Source: Pseudomonas mucoides (lineage in GTDB: Bacteria > Pseudomonadota > Gammaproteobacteria > Pseudomonadales > Pseudomonadaceae). From it: DNA of 64,000 nt. Position 1 is the stretch's first letter. Every line of letters begins with the position of its first letter. The stretch lies in the NCBI RefSeq assembly GCF_015461845.1, contig NZ_JACOPW010000002.1, positions 310,001 to 374,000 of the forward strand, in the 5' to 3' direction. Below are positions 9,326 to 18,654 of this stretch, one piece after another. A program made the position numbers and the translations under genes. The notes below the pieces were generated by a model that saw only the letters and a list, made by a program, of their open reading frames with translations, made no database searches and was not told the origin of the DNA.

Positions 9326-9513
9326 AGCGGTTTTTCCGACGAACGTGGGGGCTGCGAAAGTCGAGGTAGACGCTCGGTCAGTCGCGCGCGATAGTGGCCA
9401 GCCAAGTGTTGCTGAACCATGGACCGATCGACGGGCTTGAGTAATAGATAAACGCCCCGATGATAGGCATTGAGGCCGATAACAATATCGCTTCAAGCGA
9501 GCGGAGGAATCTG

Positions 9514-10368
9514 ATGTCGATTGCCCAACGGGTTTTCCACGGCAGGTTTGGCCGGGTCGCCTTGCTGAATATGGATCATTCGCTGGTCACCCATACCCAT
9601 TCCGAATGCCATGTGCTGGTCAAAGTGTCCGGCGAGGACACTTACTTCAACGTTAACGGTCGGCGGGTTCCGCTCAGTGATCGCACTGCGGTGCTGGTCA
9701 ACGCCTGGGAGCCGCATTTCTATGATCCGCAGCGGGGTGCCGGTGCCACCCTTATCCTGGCGCTTTACATCGAGCCCGCCTGGCTGGCCACTGCCCAGCA
9801 GTCGCTGGCGCTCAGCGGTCGGCCGGACTTTTTCGCCCAGTCATGCATCGAGCTGTCGAGTCGAAATCGCACCCTGGCCGACATCCTGGTCGCCGAAGCG
9901 CATGGTTGTGGGATCGTGCCGAAAGAGCGCTTGGAGTTCATGCTGTTCGACTTCCTGATCGAACTGATCGAGGCCTTTTCCAGCTGGCGGCATTTGTCTC
10001 TACTGGGTGCGCCCAACACAGGTGAGTTCCGGGATGCGCGCGTGCGCCGTGGCACGGCCTGGTTGCTTGAGCACCTCGATGATCCGAACCCGATCGACAA
10101 CGCCGCGCGGGCCTGTGGTCTGTCTCGGGCACACTTCTTTGCGCTGTTCAAGAAAGACACCGGCATGACGCCGACCCTGTTGCTTAACGACGCGCGCATG
10201 CGCCGTGCTTTTGCCTGGCTTGAGCGTGAGCGCAGTGGAACGCTGGGGCTTTTGTCGGAGAACCTCGGGTTCTCCGAGCAAGGTCATTTCACACGGTTTT
10301 TCCGTCAGCACATCGGAGCTTCGCCCAGCCAGTATCGGCGTGTAGTGGATAGTTACGCGGCGGTTTGA
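9514..10368 (+). CDS. AraC-family transcriptional regulator
   Basis: This 284-residue regulator has an N-terminal cupin-like ligand domain (HTHSECHVLVKVSG near residues 28-41) and a C-terminal double helix-turn-helix. The first helix pair lies in DNAARACGLSRAHFFALFKK and the second in LLSENLGFSEQGHFTRFFR, ending in the family motif GASPSQYRR. The ATG at 9514 was chosen because it follows GGAGGAAT; an earlier in-frame start has none. As the last gene of the catabolic cluster it is the likely activator of the hydroxylase operon, with the pathway acid as the probable inducer. That role is inferred from position. Confidence 0.92.
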   Translation: MSIAQRVFHGRFGRVALLNMDHSLVTHTHSECHVLVKVSGEDTYFNVNGRRVPLSDRTAVLVNAWEPHFYDPQRGAGATLILALYIEPAWLATAQQSLALSGRPDFFAQSCIELSSRNRTLADILVAEAHGCGIVPKERLEFMLFDFLIELIEAFSSWRHLSLLGAPNTGEFRDARVRRGTAWLLEHLDDPNPIDNAARACGLSRAHFFALFKKDTGMTPTLLLNDARMRRAFAWLERERSGTLGLLSENLGFSEQGHFTRFFRQHIGASPSQYRRVVDSYAAV

Positions 10369-10471
10369 ACCGAGAGGAGGGCGGGGGGATTGGGCAATAC
10401 TCCCGTCAATGAAGTAAGTCTTTTATTTTAAAGCTGGCGGCTTTTATAGGCTGCGAAAATTGTAGGGTCTA

Positions 10472-11428
10472 TCAATTATCCAGAAAGTCATAAATCTCTT
10501 TCATGCGTTCTTCTCGCATCAACTCAAGTTCTTTCCTTGGTTTCGGCTCCAGCGCAGAAAACTGACCACTCAACCACGTATAAAGCTGAGAAACCGCAGG
10601 GCTGATCTGCTTGCGATGTGGGCACACCAGGCTCAAAGTAGAAGCTTCCCCGGGGTAATCCGGCAGCAGCACAAGCAGGCGCCCAGCGGCGATATCGGCA
10701 CTGACATCCAGCCAGGATTTGTAGGCGATACCTTCACCGTCCAACGACCAGCGTCGCACGACATCGGCGTCATCGCTGAACAGTGGCCCCGAAACCTGCA
10801 CGGTTTGCCCGCCCAGGTTCCACTTGTCGTAGACCCGGCCATTTTGCAGATAGAGCAGGCAGTGATGCTTGCTCAAGTCATCCGGCGTTTGGGGAGAACC
10901 GCAGCGTTGCACATACTCCGGCGAGGCAACCAGCACCCGCTGGTTCCACGGTGCAAGCGGCAGTGCCACGTAGTTGGCGTCTTCGTTCGGGCCGTATCGA
11001 ATCGCCACGTCCACCGGGTCGCGAAACAGATTGGCCATCTGGTCCGACAGGAAAAAACGCAACGTCAATTCTGGATGCTGACGGCGGAACAGCGTCAACC
11101 ACGGCAGCAGTATGTTGCGCCCCAGATCGGACGGCGCTGTCACTTGCAGTACGCCCCGCAGCGTGGCGTTCTCACCACGCAGGTTTTCCTTGCCTTGCTT
11201 CAGGGTCTCAAGCACTGAGTGGGCGGTGGGCAGATATTGCTCGCCCTCGGCAGTCAGTCGCAGGCTGCGAGTGGTGCGGGCGAACAGGCGCACATCCAGT
11301 TCGCGTTCCAGACGTTTGATGGCGGCGGCGACCTGACCAGGCAGTAGATCAGCCTCCAGCGCCGCTGCGGTGAAACTGCCCAGTGCGGCGCTGCGGATGA
11401 ATAAACCAAGATCATCGATGCGGATCAT
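10472..11428 (-). CDS. LysR-family transcriptional regulator
   Basis: This 318-residue protein starts MIRIDDLGLFIRSAALGSFT, the usual LysR winged helix-turn-helix (residues 1-60, with ALEADLLPGQVAAAIKRLE as the recognition region), followed by a substrate-binding domain of CrgA type up to about residue 295. The ATG at 11428 was chosen because it follows GCAGGAG at a good distance and gives the standard LysR N-terminus; the same frame is open for a further 315 bases across the divergent gene. It is transcribed away from the quinone-oxidoreductase gene, 109 bases apart. This is the classic arrangement in which a LysR protein controls its divergent neighbour. Confidence 0.92.
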   Translation of the reverse strand: MIRIDDLGLFIRSAALGSFTAAALEADLLPGQVAAAIKRLERELDVRLFARTTRSLRLTAEGEQYLPTAHSVLETLKQGKENLRGENATLRGVLQVTAPSDLGRNILLPWLTLFRRQHPELTLRFFLSDQMANLFRDPVDVAIRYGPNEDANYVALPLAPWNQRVLVASPEYVQRCGSPQTPDDLSKHHCLLYLQNGRVYDKWNLGGQTVQVSGPLFSDDADVVRRWSLDGEGIAYKSWLDVSADIAAGRLLVLLPDYPGEASTLSLVCPHRKQISPAVSQLYTWLSGQFSALEPKPRKELELMREERMKEIYDFLDN

Positions 11429-11537
11429 TTTCACTCCTGCAGTGAAAGTGTTGGCGCATTTTGCTTGTTTTTCTTTGTACTTGGGAAGTCGAAGATGGCT
11501 GCAAACGAGTGCATCACCCTTCAGACAGTGAGTGTCC

Positions 11538-12545
11538 ATGAAAGCCATCACCTTTACCCAGCACGCCTTGCCCATCGACCATCCACAAGCGTTGATCGAC
11601 ATCAGTCTCTCGGTGCCCAAACCTGGCCCACGGGACCTTCTGGTCGAAGTTCGCGCGGTGTCAGTGAATCCCGTCGATACCAAGGTGCGCGCCGGAACTT
11701 TCACAAAAGAGCCGAAAATCCTCGGCTGGGATGCCACAGGCATTGTCCGTGAGGTCGGCTCTGAAGTGACGTTGTTTCAGCCGGGCGATGAAGTGTTCTA
11801 TGCCGGCTCGATTACCCGCACCGGCAGCTACAGCGAATTCCATTTGGTCGATGAGCGGATCGTCGGGCACAAGCCTCGTACATTGAGTGCAGCCGATGCG
11901 GCCGCGTTGCCGTTGACCTCGATCACTGCTTGGGAATTGTTGTTTGACCGGCTCGGTGTCGCCGAGGGGGCAGGGGAGGGCAAGTACCTGTTGATCACTG
12001 GAGCGGCTGGGGGCGTCGGATCGATGCTGGTGCAGCTGGCCCGACAGTTGACCCGTCTTACCGTCATCGGAACTGCCTCACGCCAGGAAACCGCTGATTG
12101 GGTGCGGCAGTTGGGCGCGCATCACGTGATCGATCACAGCCAACCACTGCTCGCACAGTTGCAAGCGCTCGACGTGCCGGAGATCGACTATGTCGCCAGC
12201 CTGACTCACACCGAACAGCACTTTGCGCAACTGATCGACGTGCTCAAGCCGCAAGGGCGTCTGGGTGTGATAGACGATCCCGACAGCCTCGACGTGATGC
12301 CGCTCAAGCGCAAGTCGCTGTCGTTGCATTGGGAGCTGATGTTCACCCGCTCGCTGTACGAAACCCCGGACATGATCAACCAGCATCATCTGCTCAATCG
12401 GGTCAGCGCTCTTATTGACCAAGGCGTTCTGCAAACCACCGTGGGCGAGCACTTTGGTGCGATCAATGCGGCAAACATGCGTCGTGCCCATGCGCTGGTC
12501 GAAAGCGGCAAAGCCCGGGGCAAGATTGTTCTTGAGGGGTTCTGA
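11538..12545 (+). CDS. Zinc-type alcohol dehydrogenase family protein (quinone oxidoreductase-like)
   Basis: This 335-residue medium-chain dehydrogenase/reductase belongs to the quinone-oxidoreductase branch. The N-terminal catalytic fold shows VEVRAVSVNPVDTKVRAG near residues 38-55. The NADPH-binding Rossmann fold shows LLITGAAGGVGSMLVQLARQ near residues 152-171. The cysteines and histidines that bind catalytic zinc in true alcohol dehydrogenases are missing, so despite the family name it should be zinc-free. The ATG at 11538 fits the family N-terminus MKAITF; a GTG two codons earlier is possible. Regulation by the divergent LysR gene is likely. Confidence 0.88.
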   Translation: MKAITFTQHALPIDHPQALIDISLSVPKPGPRDLLVEVRAVSVNPVDTKVRAGTFTKEPKILGWDATGIVREVGSEVTLFQPGDEVFYAGSITRTGSYSEFHLVDERIVGHKPRTLSAADAAALPLTSITAWELLFDRLGVAEGAGEGKYLLITGAAGGVGSMLVQLARQLTRLTVIGTASRQETADWVRQLGAHHVIDHSQPLLAQLQALDVPEIDYVASLTHTEQHFAQLIDVLKPQGRLGVIDDPDSLDVMPLKRKSLSLHWELMFTRSLYETPDMINQHHLLNRVSALIDQGVLQTTVGEHFGAINAANMRRAHALVESGKARGKIVLEGF

Positions 12546-12726
12546 TTTCACTCATCAGGCGAGGGCGGTTGCGCGTTTTTCGATGCATTGGTATCAGCGC
12601 TTCACCGCCACGGCAGATGACCTGCTCGAAGAGCCGTTGCAACTGATATTCCTTGAGCAGGTAACGGCCTGATGATTCAACCTGTTGAAACGCACCACCT
12701 CGACGGGCGTGGAAGCGGCCGGCGTA

Positions 12727-13710
12727 TCAATTCGCTTCAGGACGCGGCTGTACTCCGAATTGCGGAACGATGTGAGTACCCAGCTCTTCAATGACTTCCG
12801 CAGCAGGGCGCTTTCCGTATTTGAGATTAAGGATAACGTGGTCCACTCCGATTTCCTCAAGCGACTCCAGCAAAAACCGGAGATGGTAGCGTCCAAGTTT
12901 GAACCCCAAATGAATGCGAGTGGGCGGCGTAGACGGGGTCTCATCGAGGTCGATGTAGAGCGACTGAGTGAAGGGCTTATAGACGGGGCCACATTGCTTC
13001 ATGACCTCCTGCCGCCAATCTTCCACGATCATTCGCTGCATGTTCGGAATGCGTGGATAGTTGATCCATCCGACGCTTTCGCGCGCGATCCAATCCAGTG
13101 ACTGGCGGCTATTGCCGGTCACGAACATTGGAATGACTTGGGTTGTGGGTTTCGGAATGAGGTCTGCGCCCCGCATCTCACCACCGCTCCAGCGAATGGG
13201 CTCAAAGCTGGTGCTGTGGGCTCTGCGAATCACCTCGTAGTGCTCACGAAAGATTTCTCCGCGCCTTTCGGGATCGACGCCAAAAGCCGAAAACTCCACT
13301 GGGCGATCGCCGGAAGCTACCCCCAGTATCAAGCGACCTGCGCTCAACTGATCAACACTGGCTGATGCCTTGGCCGTGTGCAGAGGATGGTGTACAGGGA
13401 GGGCAATGGATGCGGTGCCAAGCGCTATCTCCGACGTATGAGCAGCCATGTAGCCCAGGTAAACCCAAGGGTCGAACAGTTGGCCAACATCGCCGAAGCC
13501 AGGGTCCCGAAGAGGCACGTCGCGAAACCAGAGTGCGCAGAAGCCCAGAGCCTCCGCTCGTTTGGCCAATTCGACCTGGTTGAGCATGCTCGGAGTGTCC
13601 CCATCGAAGGCCTCCAAAGGAAAGAACAATCCAATGCTCAAATGACCCTGAGTGAAGGTTCGGCTGAACCCTCGGTGCTGCTGATAAGGAATCGTGCTCG
13701 GCCGATACAT
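12727..13710 (-). CDS. Luciferase-like monooxygenase family oxidoreductase
   Basis: This protein of about 327 residues is an F420/FMN-dependent TIM-barrel oxidoreductase of the bacterial luciferase type. Visible landmarks are LSIGLFFPLEAF near the start, LAKRAEALGFCALWFRDVP near residues 47-65, ALGTASIALPVHHPLHTAKA near residues 98-117, and LSAGRLILGVASGD near residues 124-137. Several starts are possible: the ATG at 13710 has GAGG nine bases upstream and was chosen, the ATG at 13716 is too close to it, and a TTG at 13725 is less likely. Relatives act on sulfonates, nitrilotriacetate or alkanes. No reductase partner lies beside it, so the substrate is unknown. Confidence 0.88.
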   Translation of the reverse strand: MYRPSTIPYQQHRGFSRTFTQGHLSIGLFFPLEAFDGDTPSMLNQVELAKRAEALGFCALWFRDVPLRDPGFGDVGQLFDPWVYLGYMAAHTSEIALGTASIALPVHHPLHTAKASASVDQLSAGRLILGVASGDRPVEFSAFGVDPERRGEIFREHYEVIRRAHSTSFEPIRWSGGEMRGADLIPKPTTQVIPMFVTGNSRQSLDWIARESVGWINYPRIPNMQRMIVEDWRQEVMKQCGPVYKPFTQSLYIDLDETPSTPPTRIHLGFKLGRYHLRFLLESLEEIGVDHVILNLKYGKRPAAEVIEELGTHIVPQFGVQPRPEAN

Positions 13711-13725
13711 ACTCATCTTCCTCAA

Positions 13726-14446
13726 TGGGAGAAACGTGAACAGCGCCCCTGTTTAGGAGGTGCTGCGGCATCGGTCGCTTGGGAACGACAGGTGGGGTAA
13801 TGGGTGCAGTCTTCACCCGTTGCGGTCGGGTCGACCGGAGTGAGGGGCCAGTTGCTGGCAATACGCGCGGGCAGGTCCGGATTGGCGATGAGCGGACGGT
13901 CAAAATAATCAGATCGTTCCAGCCCGATACATCGCCTGAGCAAAAGCATGGGGACCATCCACCAAGAGTAGGCGGCTTTGCGGGGAACCGCCATGTTCGT
14001 CGTCCGTCTCGGTACCTGTCGCAGATACACCGCAGTCTGGGCCTTGGGCGTCGTGATCGGCGCGCTGCGGGTTGCTATAGAGGACAGTCGTCAGGTCAGC
14101 CCACTGATCCTTTGGGTACTCGACCGACAATTGTGTCCGGCCCCAGTCCTGAAATTCAGACGATAAGATAAATTTTCAGACCCCAACGCAGAACTCCATT
14201 TCCCCAGGCAAGGCACTCCCTGCGCCTTTCTCACACAATCGGCTCTAACGCTATCGCGCTGCATAACAGAAACAGGTGCGATGAGCGACTTTGGAACTTG
14301 CATTAACGATATTAGCTTGATGCAGGAGGGGCTAGGCATCGTCGATTTCTCGTCTTTAGCAGGATATTAAGAATAATAAAAACGCGCACCTGGAAAATTT
14401 TGCGTTGCTTCTATTACTTCAAAATAACAAATGGAGCGCTATATAA
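13726..14446. other. 720-base stretch without a convincing gene
   Basis: Only overlapping low-quality open frames are found on both strands, rich in arginine and proline and typical of shadow frames in GC-rich DNA. On the minus strand, two frames between about 13722 and 14130 run into each other and could be the remains of one decayed gene, but I recognise no family. From about 14340 the DNA turns AT-rich and probably holds the promoter and leader of the OprD gene. No Anr-type box is seen. Confidence 0.5.
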
Positions 14447-15754
14447 ATGAGTGGAAAAACAATAACTGCAAGTTCGGTGTTTCTTAGTATCACCCTGAGT
14501 GTCCAGGCGCATGCTGACTTCCTGAGTGATAGCAAAGCCACCTTGGGAATGAGAAACTTCTACTTCAATAACGACAACCGCGATGGCGTTGCCGCCCCTT
14601 CTAAAACTGAAGAATGGGCGCAGGGTTTCATGCTGGACTTCAAATCGGGCTATACCGACGGCATGGTTGGCTTTGGTGTCGATGGCCTGGGGTTGCTGGG
14701 GGTTAACCTGGATAGCGGCAAAGGACGGCATGTCGGCAGCAGCATGATGCCTTCTGACAGTGACAACCGTGCCGTCGACGAGTGGAGCAGGCTGGGGCTG
14801 ACCGGAAAAGTCAAAATGTCGAAAACTGAACTTCGCTACGGCACCTTGATTCCGAAACTCCCCATTCTGGTCGCCAACGATGGGCGCGTGCTTCCGCAAA
14901 CCTTCGAGGGCGTTCAAATCACCTCGAGCGAGCTCAATCGCCTGACCTTGACTGGAGGTCGGATTGAACATGCAACAGGACGTGGTTCGAGCGATCAGAC
15001 GGGGTTGGCCGTTACTGGTGGTACGCGTGAAAGCAATCAGTTTGACTTCGCCGGGGGCGATTGGAAAGTCACCAAGGATCTGACAGCTCAGTACTACTAC
15101 GCCGGCCTCGATAACTACTATACGCAGCATTTTTTGGGATTTATTCACACCCTTGCCATCTCGGACAATCAGTCCCTCAAAACCGACCTGCGCTACTTCA
15201 AAACTGACTCGTCAGGTGCAAATAGCTCCGGTACGTCAGGCTACAGAATGAGTGGCTACACCAAAAACGGTGATGGAGAAATCGATAACCGTACCTGGAG
15301 TGCCGCGTTAATTTACACACTGGGTGGCCACGCGATTACTGCGGGGTACCAAAGTGTGTCGGATGGCAGCAACTTCACTCAACTCAGTCAGGGTAGCCTG
15401 CCAGACAAGGGCGCCGGTGGAGCAAGCCTGTATCTGTATACAGACCGCTTTATCCAAACTTTCACCCGCGCAGGCGAGCGCACAGCTTTCGGTCAGTATG
15501 CTTACGACTTCGCCGCTCTGGGTGTCCCTGGCCTAAAAGGCTCGGTCATGTACCTCTCTGGCGATAACATTAAAACGACGTCAGGCGCCAACCAAAAGGA
15601 ATGGGAAAGAGACATTAGCCTGGACTACGTCCTTCAGTCGGGAGCGCTAAAAGGCGTTGGGTTCGGCTGGCGTAACGGCAAGTCCAACAGCGAAGCATCT
15701 CGTAACGTAGATCAGAATCGTATTTTTGTGACCTATAGCATTCCGCTTCTCTAG
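14447..15754 (+). CDS. OprD-family outer-membrane porin
   Basis: This 435-residue protein starts with a signal peptide (about residues 1-23, ending QAHA) followed by DFLSDSKATLGMRNFYFNND, the typical mature start of OprD porins. It continues with alternating beta strands and ends in a strand with NRIFVTYSIPLL, of the kind needed for outer-membrane insertion. The family forms an 18-strand barrel taking up small acids, amino acids or aromatic compounds in Pseudomonas. The start is preceded by AT-rich DNA and no clear Shine-Dalgarno site. It has no obvious partner gene; the cupin-like oxidoreductase downstream is about 265 bases away. The substrate cannot be inferred safely. Confidence 0.93.
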   Translation: MSGKTITASSVFLSITLSVQAHADFLSDSKATLGMRNFYFNNDNRDGVAAPSKTEEWAQGFMLDFKSGYTDGMVGFGVDGLGLLGVNLDSGKGRHVGSSMMPSDSDNRAVDEWSRLGLTGKVKMSKTELRYGTLIPKLPILVANDGRVLPQTFEGVQITSSELNRLTLTGGRIEHATGRGSSDQTGLAVTGGTRESNQFDFAGGDWKVTKDLTAQYYYAGLDNYYTQHFLGFIHTLAISDNQSLKTDLRYFKTDSSGANSSGTSGYRMSGYTKNGDGEIDNRTWSAALIYTLGGHAITAGYQSVSDGSNFTQLSQGSLPDKGAGGASLYLYTDRFIQTFTRAGERTAFGQYAYDFAALGVPGLKGSVMYLSGDNIKTTSGANQKEWERDISLDYVLQSGALKGVGFGWRNGKSNSEASRNVDQNRIFVTYSIPLL

Positions 15755-16018
15755 TTAGCGGTGCGGGAAGTTTAGGGATATCGGATGCTCATGATCGGCG
15801 CAGACCCGCAGTGCGACACGCCAGTCATGGTCAAGCTGGTCGTCGATGCCGAGGTTAGAGAGGTCCTTTTCTATCGGTCGTGTGCCGTGCACCTCGGGCT
15901 GCATTTGATAGTGTCCGTTCGAAGGCATACGATCGAGATTGAAGGTGTCTACATGCAAGTTACAGCGCCGCCACGGTGACACTACGCCGGATGCGCTCAG
16001 CAGACCGGGAGGTGTTAC

Positions 16019-16834
16019 TTGAAGTGCACAACTGATATGCCCGCCAGCGTCATCACAAAACTCACCTACCTGGTCAAGCACGATGCGAAGCCCTATGTGC
16101 ATACCGAGGCTCTGACCGGTGACAGTGAACCGCACTACTTTGCTGAGCAGGAGGAGCGCGAGGTCACGATACACAACGGTCGTCCGTTGGCAGACAGCCT
16201 TTCCCTGGACAAGCAGGGGTTTGAACTCCATCGGCGGGCTACGGTGGTCGACGATCTCTACGACGATACCTCAGTGGAAAGCGTCTACTATGACGAGGTC
16301 AAGGCCTTGATCAAGGAGTTGACGGGCGCGAGCCGGGTCGTCATCTTCGACCACACCAGGCGCAGCGACGCCGAGCGGCGGGATATTCGCGGGCCAGCCA
16401 GCCGTGTGCATAATGACTACACCGACCGCTCGGGGCCTGAGCGTATTCGCGACATGCTGGGCCAGGATCAGGCCGGCGCACAGGTGTCGGTGGCCCAGAT
16501 TAACCTCTGGCGCCCGATGAGCGGACCCGTCAAGCGCTCACCGCTGGCCGTGCTGGACGCCTCGACGCTCGACCCCAATGACCTGCTGGCCACCGACTTG
16601 GTCTATCCGGATCGTATCGGTGAGATCTACCACCTGGCCTACAATCCGCAACAGCGCTGGTACTATTTTCCGGACATGCGCCGTGACGAAGTCTTGCTGA
16701 TCAAGGGGTATGACTCACGTCACGACGGCCGTGCCCGCTTCACGCCCCATACCGCCTTCAAAGATCCCAACACGCCGCCGGGAGCCCCGCCGCGCGAGAG
16801 TATCGAAGTTCGCACCCTGGCCTTCTTTGATTAG
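16019..16834 (+). CDS. CmcJ/NvfI-family oxidoreductase
   Basis: This protein of about 271 residues resembles the CmcJ/NvfI (GA4 desaturase) family, whose members are 2-oxoglutarate/iron-type oxidoreductases or related enzymes of secondary metabolism. Candidate metal ligands are in ASRVHNDYTDRSG near residues 127-139 (an HxD motif) and in FTPHTAF near residues 241-247. A conserved arginine follows in RESIEVRTLAFFD. The TTG at 16019 has GGGAGG six bases upstream and is preferred; the ATG at 16037 lacks a ribosome site at good spacing. It stands alone between a porin and an LtrA-like gene. The family is recognised, the reaction is unknown. Confidence 0.75.
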   Translation: MKCTTDMPASVITKLTYLVKHDAKPYVHTEALTGDSEPHYFAEQEEREVTIHNGRPLADSLSLDKQGFELHRRATVVDDLYDDTSVESVYYDEVKALIKELTGASRVVIFDHTRRSDAERRDIRGPASRVHNDYTDRSGPERIRDMLGQDQAGAQVSVAQINLWRPMSGPVKRSPLAVLDASTLDPNDLLATDLVYPDRIGEIYHLAYNPQQRWYYFPDMRRDEVLLIKGYDSRHDGRARFTPHTAFKDPNTPPGAPPRESIEVRTLAFFD

Positions 16835-16975
16835 GTTTTTGCCGCTTGCCGCGGGCCTCACGCCGCGCGGTGTTTGCCCCCATGCTTTCCAGGCGACCAC
16901 CCGCTTTGGTTGGTAGGGATGTGTTGATGTGCGCGGATAGCTGATCCACCCGGGATATGGCCAAACTTTAAAGAT

Positions 16976-18076
16976 TCAACGATACCTGAAGTTTAGTAAA
17001 ACATAACAGATCATGGTTGCTGTCAGGCCGACCAATATGTACTCAATACGGGGTAGGAATATAACCAACCCACCTAGAGAAAACACGATCAAGGTGTTTT
17101 GTAGTATGTATTTCCTTATTTTAGGTACCGCTATGAAGTAGCCATATTGCTTGCCTAAGAAAAATAAGGCCATGCCGATGATTGACGTAATCTGGAAATC
17201 GCGCATCGCAATGTCGTTCAAGATCGCATGCCTGATCAAATTTGCGAGAAGTGCGAGCCCCATAAATAGAAAAAGGTGCGAGTAGATTAAGGAGTGTCCA
17301 CTCATACTACTTTCATTTTTGCTCAACAAGTAAAAGCTATCAAAATATATCCACCAGATACTGCAAATCATGATAAATCCGGTGATTGCCGCCATCACAT
17401 TATAACGATCCCATTGAATGTCAGATAACCCTCCAGAAAGGCTAATTACCGACTCGCCCAATAAGATGAGGGTGAGTAAACCTAGTCGTTCAACCAAGTG
17501 TTCTGTATGTGCGGGCAATGGCTTTAGCTTACCCCAAGAAAATAAAGGGAGCAGAATATCAAGAGAAATCCCAATGTAAGCGACAAGGTAACGCATAGGT
17601 GGGTCAAAAAGAATGGATGAAAGACTAACAGCTGCGCTAACTAACAGGGCGAAGCCAAGCCTGGAGGAGAATTCACTACGATGATCGAATTTATTTATGG
17701 ACGAAATGTACATAATACTGATGATGGCACGTATACCAAAATAGCAGGCAATAACAAGCGCATAGTTTACTTCCAATTCTTCCCCAATCCGTGCAGACAG
17801 CACAATGAGCAGCAACATTAAAAATAAAGTTGCCAAGCGGTGAAGGTTACTGTCTGTATCAAACCTATTTGAGTAAATCGTGTGGCTGGACCAGATCCAC
17901 CATAATGGAACAAAAAGCAGTAAAAATGTCCATAATTGCTCCTGTTCAAAATGGCCGTGATGAAGATGTCCGAGAGTATGCGTAACCTTGCCAATTGCAA
18001 CAACAAAAATCAGGTCAAAAAACAACTCTAACCATGTGGCGTGTCGATTCTTTTCATAATACTTCAAAGATTTCAT
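16976..18076 (-). CDS. LtrA-like low-temperature-requirement family membrane protein
   Basis: This 366-residue, very hydrophobic protein matches the LtrA family. The N-terminus shows the diagnostic ATWLELFFDLIFVVAIGKVT near residues 11-30, and the middle shows EHLVERLGLLTLILLGESVI near residues 187-206; about ten membrane segments can be counted. The biochemical role of LtrA proteins is not established. The ATG at 18076 follows GGAG and gives the family N-terminus; the frame stays open upstream without homology. The gene is much richer in A and T than its neighbours, and it lies 26 bases downstream of two small ORFs and a tyrosine integrase in the same direction. It is therefore probably transferred cargo of a mobile element. 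Confidence 0.85.
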   Translation of the reverse strand: MKSLKYYEKNRHATWLELFFDLIFVVAIGKVTHTLGHLHHGHFEQEQLWTFLLLFVPLWWIWSSHTIYSNRFDTDSNLHRLATLFLMLLLIVLSARIGEELEVNYALVIACYFGIRAIISIMYISSINKFDHRSEFSSRLGFALLVSAAVSLSSILFDPPMRYLVAYIGISLDILLPLFSWGKLKPLPAHTEHLVERLGLLTLILLGESVISLSGGLSDIQWDRYNVMAAITGFIMICSIWWIYFDSFYLLSKNESSMSGHSLIYSHLFLFMGLALLANLIRHAILNDIAMRDFQITSIIGMALFFLGKQYGYFIAVPKIRKYILQNTLIVFSLGGLVIFLPRIEYILVGLTATMICYVLLNFRYR

Positions 18077-18102
18077 TCGCTGCCGGCTCCGTGTGCACCT
18101 CT

Positions 18103-18297
18103 TTAATCCACCACCACGTCTGTTAGTACGGTCAATACAGAATCCAGCGTGCCATCGGGCCGATAGCAACATTGCGCACGGGCGGACCTTAGCGGGCAAC
18201 TGGGCTGCTGTTCCGCCAACCATTCATTCAGCGCCTCGACCAGGACACGGGCCTCGACTATGGAATCTTCCGAGCTGTCAAAAATTAACATCGCCAT
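18103..18297 (-). CDS. Small hypothetical protein linked to the integrase
   Basis: I do not recognise this 64-residue protein. It starts MAMLIFDSSEDSIVEARVLV, contains an acidic, helix-prone N-terminal half (EALNEWLAEQ), then QCCYRPDGTLDSVLTVL. It begins three bases after the stop of the 117-residue ORF, which itself overlaps the integrase stop, so the three look translationally coupled. Coupling and composition make a real gene more likely than chance. A helper role in recombination is possible but unproven. Confidence 0.5.
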   Translation of the reverse strand: MAMLIFDSSEDSIVEARVLVEALNEWLAEQQPSCPLRSARAQCCYRPDGTLDSVLTVLTDVVVD

Positions 18298-18300
18298 TTT

Positions 18301-18654
18301 TTATGTCCTCGGTTCGCTGGGCTGATATTTTCGTGCCGCTGCTTTATGAGCGATGCTTATCGCTGGCAGCACCGTGGATTCTTCAATCTCCCGTATTGAA
18401 ATATTATCGAATGCACACCTGGTGCGCTGCGCAATGGGGCACGTTCGCCCTCGGCTACGGTGTGGGTGATGCCAAGCGATTTCACTATCTAGCGATTTCG
18501 TCAATTCACTAACCCACACCGGCAGACGGGTATCGACGTACTTTGGCTGATCATTGGTGCGAGTTCGAATCGCAACCTGAGCCGGGCCCTCGAACACGTA
18601 GGCCGCAAAAGAGGAGGAGGGTAACGCGTGTTCTTGATCGGCTGATTTGGTCAT
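18301..18654 (-). CDS. Hypothetical protein overlapping the integrase stop
   Basis: I do not recognise this 117-residue protein. Its ATG overlaps the integrase stop codon (ATGA at 18654-18651), strong evidence of translational coupling. The first 65 residues (for example YVDTRLPVWVSELTKSLDSE) read as an ordinary soluble protein. The last 50 are arginine-rich and irregular (HPHRSRGRTCPIAQRTRC), which could mean a frameshift near residue 66 that changed the original C-terminus. It is likely part of the same mobile element as the integrase. Confidence 0.5.
   Translation of the reverse strand: MTKSADQEHALPSSSFAAYVFEGPAQVAIRTRTNDQPKYVDTRLPVWVSELTKSLDSEIAWHHPHRSRGRTCPIAQRTRCAFDNISIREIEESTVLPAISIAHKAAARKYQPSEPRT

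Noticed and set aside
11592..11605. Anr-like sequence TTGATCGACATCAG near the start of the quinone oxidoreductase gene
   Set aside because: It is within the coding sequence, about 55 bases after the start, so it is not a usual promoter position.
12546..12726. Short frames between the quinone oxidoreductase and luciferase-like genes
   Set aside because: A few helical-looking residues occur on both strands but with no start signal or recognisable family.
15755..16018. Open frames between the porin and the CmcJ-like gene, including a minus-strand frame ending at 15755
   Set aside because: Part of the minus-strand frame reads like protein, but no family could be recognised, and it overlaps the CmcJ-like gene in the other strand.
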